Source: Pyrenopolyporus hunteri
Taxonomy: Eukaryota; Ascomycota; Sordariomycetes; Xylariales; Hypoxylaceae
Assembly (NCBI GenBank): GCA_902806595.1
Contig: CADCXC010000014.1
Span: 310,001-374,000, forward strand
DNA length: 64,000 nucleotides
Direction: 5' to 3'
Made by a program: the position numbers and the translations under genes. Below, in pieces: positions 47,280-58,829 of the stretch. Each line of letters begins with the position of its first letter. Position 1 is the first letter of the stretch. A model generated the notes under the pieces. That model had not been told where the DNA came from. It searched no databases and saw nothing but the letters and a program-made list of their open reading frames with translations.

Positions 47280-48316
47280 ATAATTAACATCAGAGACGAC
47301 AGTGTAAGATGACTCAATCAAGAATGGACAGAGAGATATCGCAAACTTCAGCTGAAGGTCTGTGCGAATAGCTCCAATTGCTTTTTTTTTTCTTTTCTCC
47401 AATTGAGGGTGGGGTCGTAGGGGGTGGGGTGTTCCGATTACTGTACTATTCTGCCGGGCGGTCAACTAAGCTCAGGTACAGGTACAATACCTCCCCGGCG
47501 TTTGGTATGCTGGTATTAGTGGGTTTAGTGTTCGTACTTGCATCACAACGTGGCATACAGCTTTCCTAACGTTTTACTAAAGTGATTGCCCGTTAGACGA
47601 TTTGGAAATAGCAATCCTAAGCTGTGGGAAAGGAAAGCACCCGTCCCTGTAAAAGGAGAAGCAAGAACCGTTTATACTGCTTTAAATATGGAAGGTGGCG
47701 TCGTTATCTTATCGTCCAAACGAGTACATCCTCAACATGTATTGTATTGTACAACCTCCGATGTTCTTCCTTACCCGTAAACATCCAGAATACAACAAAA
47801 AGGGTAAAGATCTCGAAGAAGGTCTTTTACAATTTCTCCTCCACAAGTGTTTATGACGCCTCCTTTTTATTTCGGTAGTCAGGAGGAAGCAATTGCTATT
47901 TCCCTACGTGGTCCTATTCTCCGAGACATCCGGCTTTTCCACAGCCACTTCTACAAGAACCGGCAGAAGTGATAAGAGCACCAACCGTACAGAAAGCGCA
48001 ATTTGCATATAGAAACTCTTCTGGGGAGCCAGGGCAGGAGGGTCGGCCATACCCGGCTTCTTTTCTCTTCTTTGAACGCCTATCCGGTAGGTAGGTACCC
48101 GCTGAATAGGGGCCGCGACGATGGGTGTAGAGAATGTATCTCAAAGCGGCTTCCCCAGCTCTGCGTAGAAGGGGTGATCGCGGCTTGGTGGTCTTTCTAT
48201 GGACAAGGCTGCTTGTAGCCGCAAATAGAATTTCTATTATGATATCCCGATCTCGACATCTCACTCTCTCATCTATCTCCCATATAAGTCAACCTCACCC
48301 TTTCTAGGCTTTGGGG
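47280..48316. promoter_or_regulatory. Divergent promoter region, TRM1 and SLATT genes
   Basis: About 1 kb separates the divergent starts. A TATA-like catataag lies about 35 bp upstream of the SLATT gene ATG, near 48281. A poly-T tract and GT-rich DNA lie just upstream of TRM1 (47378-47430). No further gene is recognisable. Confidence 0.4.
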
Positions 48317-49199
48317 ATGGCGGCTACAATCTATCCATCCAATGACACCAACCCTCATCGTTCTCATATCCCACGGCTCAACATCGATGCAGCAATGGCC
48401 TCTACACCGACGCCCGCACCGTCTTCTCCCAATCATAGCAATGGAAATGGTGCTCCTCCCAAGCCTAGAGATCACGGAAAGGAGACTTACCGTCTCCTCT
48501 CCCACGCTGAGTGGGTTCAATTCTGCCGAGGCGTCGGCGTGTTCAGTGACGAAGAGAGCGAGGAGGTCATCCGCCCCACTAGTCGATTATGGCCGCCGAA
48601 GGGGTTTAGAGATGGTTTGTACAAGGACGTCCTCGTTGAGAAAACCAAGTTCACGTACGGGTACCATTGGGTGGCTGCCGTCAGCTGGACCTTAATGCTT
48701 CTCCAAATTGCGATGAGCGCTGTCTTGACTGCCCTCGGATCTGTGACGTCCGAGGCGAAGACCGGGACGGCAATCGTAAGTTATTTCCCCATTAACAGAG
48801 TCCTAGCACGACACGATCATGTTGGTGTGGCTTTTCCGTCATCGGCAACTGAAATTCTCATGAACCTAACGTCACTCTTCTGACTAGACTTCAATCGCCG
48901 CGGTCAATACCTGTATAGGCGGGATCTTGGCCCTGCTCCACAATAGCGGACTGCCGGATAGATATCGCTCTGATAGAAATGAATTCTATAAACTCGAAGA
49001 ACACATCAAATCCATCGTCGACACAGCCCTCATACCAGCCGATCAGGATATCAACGACGCTATTACGGGCTGCTTCGATATGTTCCGTGACGCCAGGCAG
49101 ACTGTCCAGAACAATATCCCAGCCTCCTATACTACCGCCCCGGCTGATAGTAAGGCGGCCGCCGCTAGGATCTCGAAGATGGTTGAGCCGAAGAAGTAA
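48317..49199 (+). CDS. SLATT_fungal two-TM domain protein
   Basis: A 256-residue membrane protein. Exons 48317..48775 and 48888..49199; the 112-bp intron has gtaagt, branch cctaac and acceptor gactag. An N-terminal ~50 residues rich in Ser, Pro and Asn is followed by AEWVQFCRGVGVF, EEVIRPTSRLWPP, two hydrophobic helices (HWVAAVSWTLMLLQIAMSAV and SIAAVNTCIGGILALL) and LHNSGLPDRYRSD, then a helical tail. This order matches the fungal SLATT family (SMODS and SLOG-associating 2TM effector). In bacteria SLATT proteins are predicted pore-forming effectors in nucleotide-signalling defence; the fungal role is not established as far as I know. The frame begins earlier at a TTG (48311); I chose the first ATG. 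An internal ATG at residue 27 is an alternative start. Confidence 0.85.
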
Positions 49200-50311
49200 A
49201 GTTAGTTGGTATATGACAGCCAACGAGACCAGCCATTCGACTGTTAAGTGGCTTCATCTTGCTATCCTGGGAAACATATTATTTTAAGAGGAATTCCGAC
49301 AACCCTCTTGATGGATCTCCTATTGATACCACATTTTAGTCTTGTCTTAACCAGGTTGGGATTCAATTATGAGGACGGTGTGATAATGAGGTTAGGAATC
49401 CCGCACAACATCTTGGTAGCCAGAGCCACGACATATGTAAGTAGCAGATCCATTCATCGTCCCCCGGCAGGGTAGACGTAAAAGCTGTGCTTAATGCAAG
49501 ACGGATAGTCTAGGTTATAATTGACTTCTAGGTCCATACCCAAGAATCGAGAATTAAGGATCAAGAACAAAGATGGCTTGGTGAGAGCTAGAGTGAAATA
49601 GTCGTTCCTGGGGTGCGGAGTACTCTAATCAGGGGCCGACGATTCGACAGGGGCCTGTACGCAGCGAACGGTCTCGATGCATTTGGGGGCACACTATCTC
49701 GGAAGCAAGGTCACTTCACCCGGGGACTTCTCTCCAATCGCCGCGTAAGAATTACCCACCTATCCTATATCCATTCTTCCTCCCGGGAGTCTGGAATGAT
49801 ACTACCTAGGCATGACATACCTCTTCCCCCTAATAGGTTCCTAACACTGGTGGTATACGTCGGTAAAAATGACTGGGTAGATGGACACGCAATTATTGAA
49901 CGCTGTGAAAAGTGCCTACCACTTATATTTCCCGATATTCGCCTTGTCTGCCCCTTAAACCTTCCTATTCTCGCAATCAGCCCAGTTGGCAGTCCACGTT
50001 TTCGTAACGAGGCTTCCAGTTCACCGGAGATTATATCAGCAGCAAGTGTTCTACTCCCAAGCCAGCATAATGGTCAATTAATATGACCATCCCAGACTTT
50101 CCGGATTAACCATATAATAACAGAATCGGTTCACCGGTAATCTACAGCATGAAGCCATCACGACGGGCTGCCTTCATCTAATATTTCACTCATCCAGAAT
50201 TGATTCGCTTCCAGGTCTAACTCCCCCTCGCATTCGGGTTTTCGCTTCTTACTCTCATTTATAAACATTATTCCACCGGCACCTCGTAATCCTTCCCACT
50301 GCTTGTCAACC
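49200..50311. other. Spacer between SLATT and glycosyltransferase genes
   Basis: 1.1 kb. A 157-codon frame at 49613-50086 starts at GTG, not ATG, and has no recognisable domain. The end should hold the glycosyltransferase promoter. Confidence 0.5.
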
Positions 50312-52108
50312 ATGTTCCGATCCATGGCCCCCTACGGACGTATCCGGACCCTCCAGGCCCTCGCCTTACTCCTTGTCTTCTGTACTCTCTTATCCACATT
50401 TAGGCCCTATAGACAATTCCAGCTGCGGCGACCGCCGAGTATCTACGAGTACACAGAAGGCAAGACGCGGGGTGCGGCGCCAAACGGGACCAACACCGAC
50501 GCCACGCCGCCCCCGTCCGACGAAACGGCCTATTTCAGGACCCTGGTCCAGGAATACGGTCTCACCAACGAAGTCCCATGGTTCGCGCGGCGCATACGCC
50601 CGCGCTTTGTCTCCGGCGCCCGGAAGAGCATTACGGAGATCGCCGGTACCAAGTTCCTATCCCAGCCCTTTCAGCGTGCCCGTGCCAGCGACGAGCACCT
50701 CGACTTACACGCGGAAAAGCCCCTCGAGGTCCCCGTCCCTAGGTCATCCACGCCGGATCAAGTAGACGCCTCGGCCCTGCTATTCGGTATCTCGACGTCG
50801 TACGACCGCCTCATGTACGGCAATGCATCGTTGCTGCGCGACTGGACGCGGTGGCTTACGGATGGCAGGGGACGCTCGAACGGCGCTAGTTTGGTACTAA
50901 CGCTGTACCGCGCAACTACGGCGCAGATCAGTCGTATTGAGGATATGCTACAGGACACGGGGATTGACGCGGTGGTGCTACCGGCTGAGGGGGAGGGGGA
51001 GGGGAAACCCCGGGATGGCACGGCGAGATACTTGGATCTCGTCCATTTGCTTACGCGCCGGAGGGGAGAGCTGAAGAGGGACGAAGGACGCGAGAAAAAG
51101 TTCCTCGGCCTAGTAGACGACGATGTGTTTTTTCCGTCGTTGGGAGCGTTGCTTACGCGGTTAGGCAAGTATAACGCGGCCAAGGAAGCGTATATCGGAC
51201 TCCCGAGTGAGCGCGCTGACTGGATGGTTGATAACGGCACTGTGACGACGTACGGCGGGGGCGCGGTGTTCTTCACGCCGCCTATAGCGGAGAGGGTGGT
51301 TCAGTTGCCGTGTTTTAATAGTACGGGGGTAGGGACGGGTACGGAAAAGGAGAAGATGAAAGGCGCAGAAAAAGGAAAGGAAAATGGGAAGGGTATGAAA
51401 ATAGAGACGCGGACCGGGCAATGGGACGAGACACTCTATAACTGTATCACCGCATACACAGACTCAAAACTACACATCTTGCCCAGCCTATACGCCCCCA
51501 GCAAAACCAACGACCCATCCCTCCACAGCCCACAAGCAAGCTACGACAGCGGCATGCACCCCCTAACCCTACACCACTACAAGCACCGGCACCGCTTCGA
51601 AGCCCGCAAAGCGCACCTCGTCACCTCGATATGCGGGGAGGCGTGCTTCCTGCAGCGCATCTTCTTCCCCGCCGACGGCTGGGTCCTGGTCAACGGACAC
51701 TCGGTCGCGGAGTACCCGGACGGCGTGGCCGTGGTGTCGGCGGGGCGGCAGACCCCCATAACCTCTGGTAACGGCGATAAGAGTAAGGGTAAGACGGAAT
51801 CCGGGGTGGGAATAAATGAGAATCTTATCCTTGACGAACACCAACACCACCAACACTATAACGACGGGTATACCTCCGACGACCGCAAAGTCGTGTCCTG
51901 GGCCGGCGTAAAACGCACCTGGCACCTCGTCGACGCGCGGGCCGGCGCGCGCGGCGGGATCTGGCAGGCGTATGTTAAACGAAAAGGGGCGTCGTCGTCT
52001 GCGATGTATGGGGACGAGGGGGACAGGCTGCCGGAGGGCGACGCGGTGCATGCGGTGGAGGGCCCGGCGGATGTGGATTCTGTGGTTGTGGTTATTTGGG
52101 AGGTATAG
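50312..52108 (+). CDS. Type II membrane glycosyltransferase, GT31/Fringe-like
   Basis: A 598-residue single-exon Golgi-type protein: short cytosolic N-terminus (MFRSMAPYGRIRTLQ), one signal-anchor helix (about residues 15-30, ALALLLVFCTLLS), then a luminal domain. FLGLVDDDVFFPSLGALL near residue 265 carries the acidic DxD-type metal/nucleotide-sugar site, preceded by a Rossmann-like stretch (LFGISTSYDRL) and followed by TTYGGGAVFFTPPIA, as in fungal proteins of the Fringe/DUF604 type. Cys residues in LPCFN, YNCIT, SICGEAC may form disulfides. Two low-complexity inserts (Lys/Glu/Gly near residues 340-365 and a His/Gln-rich part near 510) look disordered. The frame starts at a TTG three codons earlier; ATG 50312 is the likely start. 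Acceptor and sugar are unknown. Confidence 0.8.
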   Translation: MFRSMAPYGRIRTLQALALLLVFCTLLSTFRPYRQFQLRRPPSIYEYTEGKTRGAAPNGTNTDATPPPSDETAYFRTLVQEYGLTNEVPWFARRIRPRFVSGARKSITEIAGTKFLSQPFQRARASDEHLDLHAEKPLEVPVPRSSTPDQVDASALLFGISTSYDRLMYGNASLLRDWTRWLTDGRGRSNGASLVLTLYRATTAQISRIEDMLQDTGIDAVVLPAEGEGEGKPRDGTARYLDLVHLLTRRRGELKRDEGREKKFLGLVDDDVFFPSLGALLTRLGKYNAAKEAYIGLPSERADWMVDNGTVTTYGGGAVFFTPPIAERVVQLPCFNSTGVGTGTEKEKMKGAEKGKENGKGMKIETRTGQWDETLYNCITAYTDSKLHILPSLYAPSKTNDPSLHSPQASYDSGMHPLTLHHYKHRHRFEARKAHLVTSICGEACFLQRIFFPADGWVLVNGHSVAEYPDGVAVVSAGRQTPITSGNGDKSKGKTESGVGINENLILDEHQHHQHYNDGYTSDDRKVVSWAGVKRTWHLVDARAGARGGIWQAYVKRKGASSSAMYGDEGDRLPEGDAVHAVEGPADVDSVVVVIWEV

Positions 52109-52110
52109 TA

Positions 52111-52221
52111 TTACGTGGTATGGTATGGTATGGTATGGTATGGTGGAAGGGGGGAGAGAAGGAGAAGGAGAAGAAGAAGAAGAAGAAGGAGGAGGAGGAG
52201 GAGGAGGAGGAGGAGGAGGGA
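52111..52221 (+). repeat. TATGG and GAA/GGA polypurine microsatellite
   Basis: (tatgg)5 at about 52119-52143 is followed by a purine-only tract of about 75 bp made of ggaga, gaagaa and finally (ggagga)n to 52220. It starts a few bases past the glycosyltransferase stop, so it lies in its 3' UTR. Confidence 0.85.
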
Positions 52222-52715
52222 TTTGGGTTTTAAAAAGTTGGTATCTGGGCGGGTTATATCGTGTTATGAGTGAGTTAGGAGGCGGTTTACGGGAATATGG
52301 GGGATATTAATGGGGTGCATGGTAATGAATGTATATAAGGGGCTAGGTAGGTAGGTTGGTTAATGACCTTGTAAGTCTGGGTGTATAATAAGAGGCAGTT
52401 AAGACAGGAAATCAGTAAAGCTATTTAAATTGTAATATTTCTATAAACTAAGTTTGATTTACATTCCACTTCATACTCGGATATATCATGAGAAAGTACA
52501 CTATCTCTTCAAGACAATTCACTATTCCCAAGAATCATATCAAATCCGGTACTTTCACTCTACCCTCTCCCGCGAAGTAAGATCTAGATTCTAGGTTCGT
52601 GTAATATATACGGATGCCAACCACGCCTTGCTAAGCACCCGTCTCCGATGCACGCCTATATAGGTATCTACACACGCCCGGGGGCTAAGAATCTATAATA
52701 CGGATATACCGTAAT
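52222..52715. other. Convergent 3' region of glycosyltransferase and OPT genes
   Basis: About 500 bp between two converging genes. No gene is seen. It becomes AT-rich from 52420, as expected for poly(A) regions. Confidence 0.5.
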
Positions 52716-55700
52716 CTACCAAGCATCCGGACCAAAATGACTGCCATTAGGCACGGTTTTATACGGACAGGCCTGCCAGTCGCAACCCTGTCTATAGACG
52801 TCCGTTCCCCACCAGCTGAAGCCCTCCATCAAGCCCGGGTATATGAAGCCGAAGAAGACGACCACGATGCCGAACGCTAGGCCGGAATCGAGCGCGGCGC
52901 TGAGAGTCATGGTGTACTTGGCCCACCACGCCGTCGCCCTGTTCTTGATGAGGTAGTTGAAGATGTAGCAGACCACGGCCCATACGGAGAAGTTAAGCCC
53001 GGTCGCCGGCGGGATCCAGCTGAGCGACCCGAAGAGCACGGGTAGGTTGATCTTGCGAACGATGCTAGACTTTCTATTGCGGCCGTATAACCAGAGCGGG
53101 ATCGGAGCGACGGCCCCGATGAGAAAACACCACACGAGAGGGCGGTAGGTCGCGTTTGGCCCGAAGAATTCGGCGGGTCCAACGACGCCCCATAGGATGG
53201 ACCCGTTGAAATGGACCCGAGCGATCGGACAAGTAAAGCCGTTGATGGCCGAGGGCGTGCAAATCCCTGGGACGTTAAGGAACATCCAGTTGAGCACGAG
53301 GATCTGCGTTACCGAGGAGACGATTGTCGCGACCATTTGCACCGAGAATAAGAGCCTAGGCGGGATCTTCATGTAGTGTCCCAATTTGAGGTCCGCCGCG
53401 AACTTGATGCCCTGGGCGGATGAAATGTAGCCGTAGGTCACGAAGACCATATTCGCGACGGGTCTCCCGGGGAATATGACGCCGCATATGAGTTGACAGA
53501 TCAGGTAGATGCTGCTGTGCTGATTCGTCACGGCCATGACGATACCGATGGGTATAAACAAGATCGCACATATTCCGAGGGCGAGAAGTAGCCCGTACCA
53601 CGGCAGGTGGATCGGATAGCTACTCGCGTGTAAGTGAGTCGATCCCAGGCATTAAAAGCAGAGGCAATAAATAAATATACTTACTATTCGACGACGAAGA
53701 TGCCTATCGCCGTCATCGACACAAATGTCAGCAAATACCACGTGATGGGCGCATCCTGATATTTTCGCATAAGGCGATTGTGAACGTCTTCGTTACTCAA
53801 AATATTATCGAATGTAGAACTGGTCCTTGTAATGCTAGGGGGGTCGCCGTCGGGAGCCCCGCCGTTGGGTTCGTTCTCGAGGGGCTGATACGCTGGCCTG
53901 CTCTCCTCCTCTACTTCTTGCAGCGAACGCTTCCATTGGACGTAAATGTCTTTGCCGTGCCAGCAAGCAGTATGCGTTAGGAGAGATGCGAGTCCGGCAA
54001 ACTGAAGCCCGTAACTGAGAACGTAAGTAATCGGTAGAAATACCCGGCTGTAATTCGAGTACGCCTCTCTGTCAAATAGAAAATCCTTCGTCAAAATCTT
54101 GCTGACATCGTATATCTTGCCGGTGTTATCGAAGACCGATGCCGAGAGGATTGGCATGTAGGACGAGTAGAATAGATTACAATAATATCCGATAGGCGCG
54201 ATAATCCACATGACTATCACTAGGCCACCTATGACGTTCATGGCAGCCCAGAAGGGTGTGAGTAGGGGTGAGCCGATGTATGCAATCTGCGCCCAGTCAA
54301 ATGTGAGCGGGAATAGGCCAAGGCCGGAGACGACTCCGAACAGGTTCGCTACCACGACGTTATCCGGAGCGAACCAAGTAATCACGTTGAAGTAGCTTAG
54401 CGCCGGCATAAGTAACCCTGGAAGGAAGTAGAACATAAATCCAGATATCCAGACGGTGAAGAAGAACTTCCATCTGCTTATCGTCCATCCGTTTGCTGGT
54501 TTATTCTCCTCTTTATGGAGGGTAGTAAACATAGCGGCGGACATTAAGGTACCCGGCCAGATCATTCCGGCTGGGCGCACCAAGAACCGTCTTGCCAGGC
54601 CAGCGAACGTATAACCCAATATTTGAGTCGAGAGGGTGAGTAGTAGCTGATATACGATGCTTACGTCTTGCTTGTAAAATTGAGTCTGCTCAACGATGAC
54701 GTCTGTTGCAAACGCAAACCCGAAAGACACGTTGCTGCTCACGTATACGCAACTGTGCTCTTTTTCATTCCAAGTGCCCTGAGCGAGCCACAGGCGAAGG
54801 CGCGTGGCGCGGCTCCTCCTTTTAAGAGCAGGCGGCGCTTGGTCATCGCCATCCCGGGAACGTAGCCCGTTTACTAATACGCCGTCCTCGAAGTCTTCCG
54901 GAGGATCGTCTGCTCGCTTCAGAAAGTAATCCCATAGAAGGCCAAGAGGGTGAACGAGAAGCAACGCTATGACAGGTGTAATCGAAACGCTAGGGTATCT
55001 TAAGGAAAAGAAAAGATTTGTTGAAGAACCGAGTATAGAAAAGAGCGTAGATAGCGTCCACATGCGAGGGGTATTTATAGACAAGGACGTATTGTCGGTG
55101 GGAGAGACCGAGGCGCGGACCTGAGCGTAAGGAGAATTATCGGGAGGGTCTGGATCACCACCTTCGTTCGTATCTTCGTGACCGTATTCGTCGCCCGCGG
55201 AGGAGCTATCCGACTTCGCGTCCGGTTCCAGATCGTTTGTTATGGCAGATTCGCTAACGCCGAATCGACCCTCGAGACCGCCCACTACCGTTGACCCCCC
55301 AATCTCTTCGGATTGGCTTTTCCTCCTCCGGTGTAGAGAAGAGGTACTGGCGCGAAAGGCTGCCGAGCGGCCGACGTCGCTAGAGAGACGTCGCCCGGAG
55401 CGGCCACCATCCCTGCTGGACCTCTTGCTCAGAGGGGCTGAGTCATCGCCGTCGCTCTCAGAATCCCTACTTTCGGGTTGTACAGGGGCGGCTCCGTAGG
55501 AACCAGTTCCGAACCCGGGCGAGGAACGGATCAGGAGGGGAGCTTTCGACATGGCCTTCGTACCACGACTGTCGACGGCAAGGTTAGGATCGGCCTCGTA
55601 GTCGTCGAGTAGGGCGTGACCGTAGTCATGGCTTGGGCTGGACGGGGAGTGAGGGGTTCTAATAGGAGCTCGAGCCGCAGAGGCTGACAGGGAGGTTGCG

Positions 55701-55897
55701 GTAGTATTTGTAGCATGGGAGGTTGGCGGCGTGGGGTTTAAGTCGTCGACGGGTAGGGCGGAGCCACCAGCGGCGGTGGTAGCGGTTCTGTTTATGGACC
55801 GCAATGGAAATGCTTGCGAGTGGTCGTTGTGGGTTAGATGGGGGTCTTGAGGCATAAGCGATTTATTATCCCTGCTTTTCGAAGGAACCGTAGGCAT
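52716..55897 (-). CDS. OPT-family oligopeptide/metal-chelate transporter
   Basis: A 1038-residue polytopic protein importing small peptides or related compounds with protons. Exons 55897-53685 and 53619-52716; the 65-bp intron has donor gtaagt right after GAATA and restores VVEYYPIHLPWYGLLLA. The N-terminal ~270 residues are Ser/Thr/Asp-rich and disordered (SESDGDDSAPLSKRSS, SLHRRRKSQSEE). The membrane part follows, with the family's features: WNEKEHSCVYVSSNVSFGFAFATDVIV, LYRYLPG-like PAGMIWPGTLMSAAMF, FYFLPGLLMPALSYFNVITW, KDFLFD and FGFIYPG near the C-terminus. The C-terminus reads FSWWGTDVYRQGCDWQACPYK. The N-terminal membrane pairs look reduced (first helix near FSILGSSTNLFFS). Substrate is unknown. 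Confidence 0.88.
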
Positions 55898-57430
55898 TTT
55901 TTTTTTAGTCTATCGTTTACGTAGCCGCAGCTGCAAAAGTGTCATCCGTGGATATCACCCACGCGGAAAGGGCAGCTGGATTCCCACGAGCTACCTAAAC
56001 TCTCAAACGCCACTAGCGGATATGTATTGTATTGTACCTACAGATATACCTAGGGGTACCTACCACGGTACCCGTACATCAGGTAGGAACTAGGTTATAA
56101 GTGGATTTAGGACTATAGGCAGGGTCTGAAAGGTCGATGTCGAGCGGGAAAGAGTGGAGGCAGATCCTACACGTACGCATCCGAGGTAGGTGCCGTATCT
56201 GCCTCCTGTTGTAGGCAATGCATGTGTTAGGTAGGTACGGACATCTGTATGCAATGGCACACACGTTATACCTACGATGCTACCTCTTAGCTCTAGCCGG
56301 GTAGCTCTCGATGTCGTATTAGATGTATCAGTTCGGGCGGGTTGGAGTCGTACCTTACATATATCGATTCTTCGTCTCCCAATTGTAGCTGTAGGGATTG
56401 AGGTCTACATGTAGTCCCGGAGGTTAGGTACTTGTGAGGTACGTATAAGTGAAGGGGACTTGAGGCTGCTGTGTCACAGCAGGAACCCAGGATGAAATTT
56501 AGAGGCGGCCGTGACATCCTAAGCTGGAGAAGCCTAGAAATTCCTTGTTGCAGGCTATTAACAGGGTCGGAGCACGCTAGCTGATAGCAGTAATAACCTT
56601 CTGCAGCTCGCCCAACATGTCATGTGAAGCGGATGAGGACAGCGGGCAGGAGTCATCCTCAACCACTAATCGTCTTCCGCTTAAGTGGATCGCCTTTACC
56701 AATCCCGACTTGATCACACACGGTCGTATGATCAAGATTTGATTGATTAGATTCAGATGGATTAGATTAAAAAGATAATACTGTACGGAGACTATGTCGA
56801 TTGTATGACCTCAATATCAGTTTACTTGACTTATAGCTATACATGTATTATATATTCTATTTTATGTATACCATGATACGGCTATTATCAAAGAAATCAG
56901 ATATACGATGTAAGTACCTAGGTAGGTACCCCGTAAAAAAGAAAAGTGGAATCACAGACTTGAGGAAGCTGCGTTTGAATCATACCAAGATACCTAGGTA
57001 TACATATGTGACAGAATTTAGTTGGAGTTAGCTAACCTAGTAAGTTCAACACCTGATCAACATCGGAGTCATCCATCTCGATAATACACCAAGTCCTACA
57101 TGCACGTTTATATGTAGGTACATAGATAGCTGCCTAGTAGATCCATTGTTTTTTTACTGTAATATCACCAAGAACGAAAGGTAGGAAGATATGTGGGCTT
57201 GTCTCGCATTAGAGGACATTCTGTCTTACCATCTTGACGCTCTTTTAGTCTTATCACTGCTGTAAGTCCTATCTTATTAGTGGGGCTCGGCCACCGCTGT
57301 TTCCGAACTACGGCCGTCCAGCCGCAGAGGAATTGGAGCTTACATGTACATATGTTTCAGCACAGAGGGAAAGGTGTGATTCCGTGACCTACAGCGGGGA
57401 TCCTGCGCAGTTCCCGGTGACTCTAGGAGC
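55898..57430. promoter_or_regulatory. Divergent intergenic region, OPT and FTHF cyclo-ligase genes
   Basis: 1.5 kb between divergent starts; it must contain both promoters. TAGGTA palindromes are frequent (56030-56100, 56180-56240, 56910-56930). A poly-T run lies just before the OPT ATG. No gene is recognised. Confidence 0.4.
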
Positions 57431-58282
57431 ATGTCACAAGAACCAGATATGAATTCTTCCGCGCTTGCTGCTGCCAAGTCGCAGCTTCGCTCGTTGATGA
57501 AACAGCGACTCGCCACCCTCCCGCAAGAATCCATCACATCTCAGAGTAAGTCGCCCCCATGGTATAGCAAGCATTATACCTATGCACAAAAAAAGCAAAT
57601 AGATGGTTGACTAGTCATACGCCTAGGCACAAGAGTGTTCGATTCGTTGTGCAAATTTAAGCCGTATGTGGATGCGAAAAATGTAGCAGTCTACCTGTCT
57701 ATGCCCGGTGGAGAGATCCAAACGGATCCTATTGTTAGACACGCTTTATCCTCGGGCAAGCAGGTATTCGTGCCGTATCTACACAAGTCGGGCTTGCAAC
57801 CAGGCGACGGGCCGACGAGGCTTATGGACATGGTGAGTTTAAGGGACATCGAGGACTACGAATCTCTACAGAGAGATAAGTGGGGTATACCGAGTGTCAA
57901 CGCCTCTACCGTGCAACAGAGAAGTCGAAGTGTCGGCGAACTCGGGGGCGAGAGGTCCGAAGACGTCTCGTTGGACCTGATCCTTCTACCGGGGGTCGCC
58001 TTCGACGTCGATCCACAGTCTAAGGCTATTCGAAGGTTGGGTCACGGGAAAGGCTTCTACGATTATTTTCTCCATCGATACGCGTTGGCTGCTTCGTCCG
58101 AGGAAAGAAAGTCAAATGGCCGACCAGCTGTATTGCTATATGCTCTAGCTCTGAAGGAGCAGTTCCTCTCCCCGTCCTCGGGAGAGTCCGTCCCAGTTGG
58201 ACCCCATGATCAACCGATAGATGGCCTCTTTCTCGGGGATGGCCAAGTCAAAGAGTCTGCGAAAGATGGTGGCGCAAACTAG
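57431..58282 (+). CDS. FAU1: 5-formyltetrahydrofolate cyclo-ligase
   Basis: Converts 5-formyl-THF with ATP to 5,10-methenyl-THF, returning stored folate to one-carbon metabolism. 256 residues. Exons 57431..57545 and 57627..58282, with intron gtaagt to cctag (81 bp). Exon 1 supplies the N-terminal helix with the family's basic motif (AAAKSQLRSLMKQRLATLP). Exon 2 shows VAVYLSMPGGEIQTDPIV, VFVPYLHK, a WGIP stretch, DLILLPGVAFDVD and the phosphate-binding GHGKGFYDYFL. The C-terminal LYALALKEQFL and PHDQPIDGLFLGDG match fungal homologues. The first ATG in frame was chosen. Its stop faces the SmE stop 130 bp away. Confidence 0.93.
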
Positions 58283-58412
58283 AATAAATATATCTCGACC
58301 GTCACCGGGCGCCCTTGATAATTATTCGCGGTGGTATCTTCTAGGAACGCGCCTGGGAGCGTAACTTTTGACGAACGGACCTTCTAATCGAACTGCATCT
58401 CCCCTAACCCTT
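58283..58412. terminator. Convergent 3' ends of FTHF cyclo-ligase and SmE genes
   Basis: Only 130 bp separate the two stop codons, so the transcripts probably overlap or share a termination zone. aataaatat directly after the first stop is a possible poly(A) signal for the plus-strand gene. Confidence 0.4.
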
Positions 58413-58829
58413 TCATACGGCTTCTTGGATCAGTGACACGTTGTCGCCCTTTAGCAGGATTTGCCCTAAAAAAACCGTCAGTCACGTAAGGATGACGCCA
58501 CTCTCTATCGCATCGTCGCCGTACCTAGCGGTCTCCGCTTCTCCTCCGGATTTGTCTTCGTAACTTGCTTTACCTCTACCGCATCGTCGACAACGAGGTT
58601 CATGAATTCATCGAATCCCTGCGCATCCAGATGTTAGGATCAGAGCAGCAAGCAATCGTAATAAACATCAGGGGGGCCAGGGACTAACTCTAATCTTCCC
58701 CTCGATCCTGATCGACAATTGTTCGTACAGCCAGATCTTGACAGTCGCGTGTGTTTGGAGGAGCTTGAAGATGAAGTTGATGGGTGGGAGCAAGATCTTG
58801 CGGGAACCACCACCGCCACGGCCAGTCAT
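58413..58829 (-). CDS. SME1: Small nuclear ribonucleoprotein SmE
   Basis: A core spliceosomal Sm protein; with six other Sm proteins it forms the ring on U1, U2, U4 and U5 snRNA. 95 residues from three small exons (58829-58689, 58618-58525 and 58465-58413), none long enough to stand out as an open frame. Sm1 motif: INFIFKLLQTHATVKIWLYEQ, then IRIEGKIRGFDEFMNLVVDDA. Sm2 motif: GQILLKGDNVSLIQ near the C-terminus. Introns of 70 and 59 bp have gttagt/gtacgg donors and tcctaac/gtgactgac branch sites. The N-terminus is Gly-rich (MTGRGGGGSRK). The residue pattern is decisive for SmE rather than other Sm or LSm members. It shares a divergent promoter with the Mtr10-type gene. Confidence 0.95.

Noticed and set aside
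49613..50086. 157-codon plus-strand frame before the glycosyltransferase
   Set aside because: Starts at GTG, has no recognisable domain, and occupies the expected promoter region.
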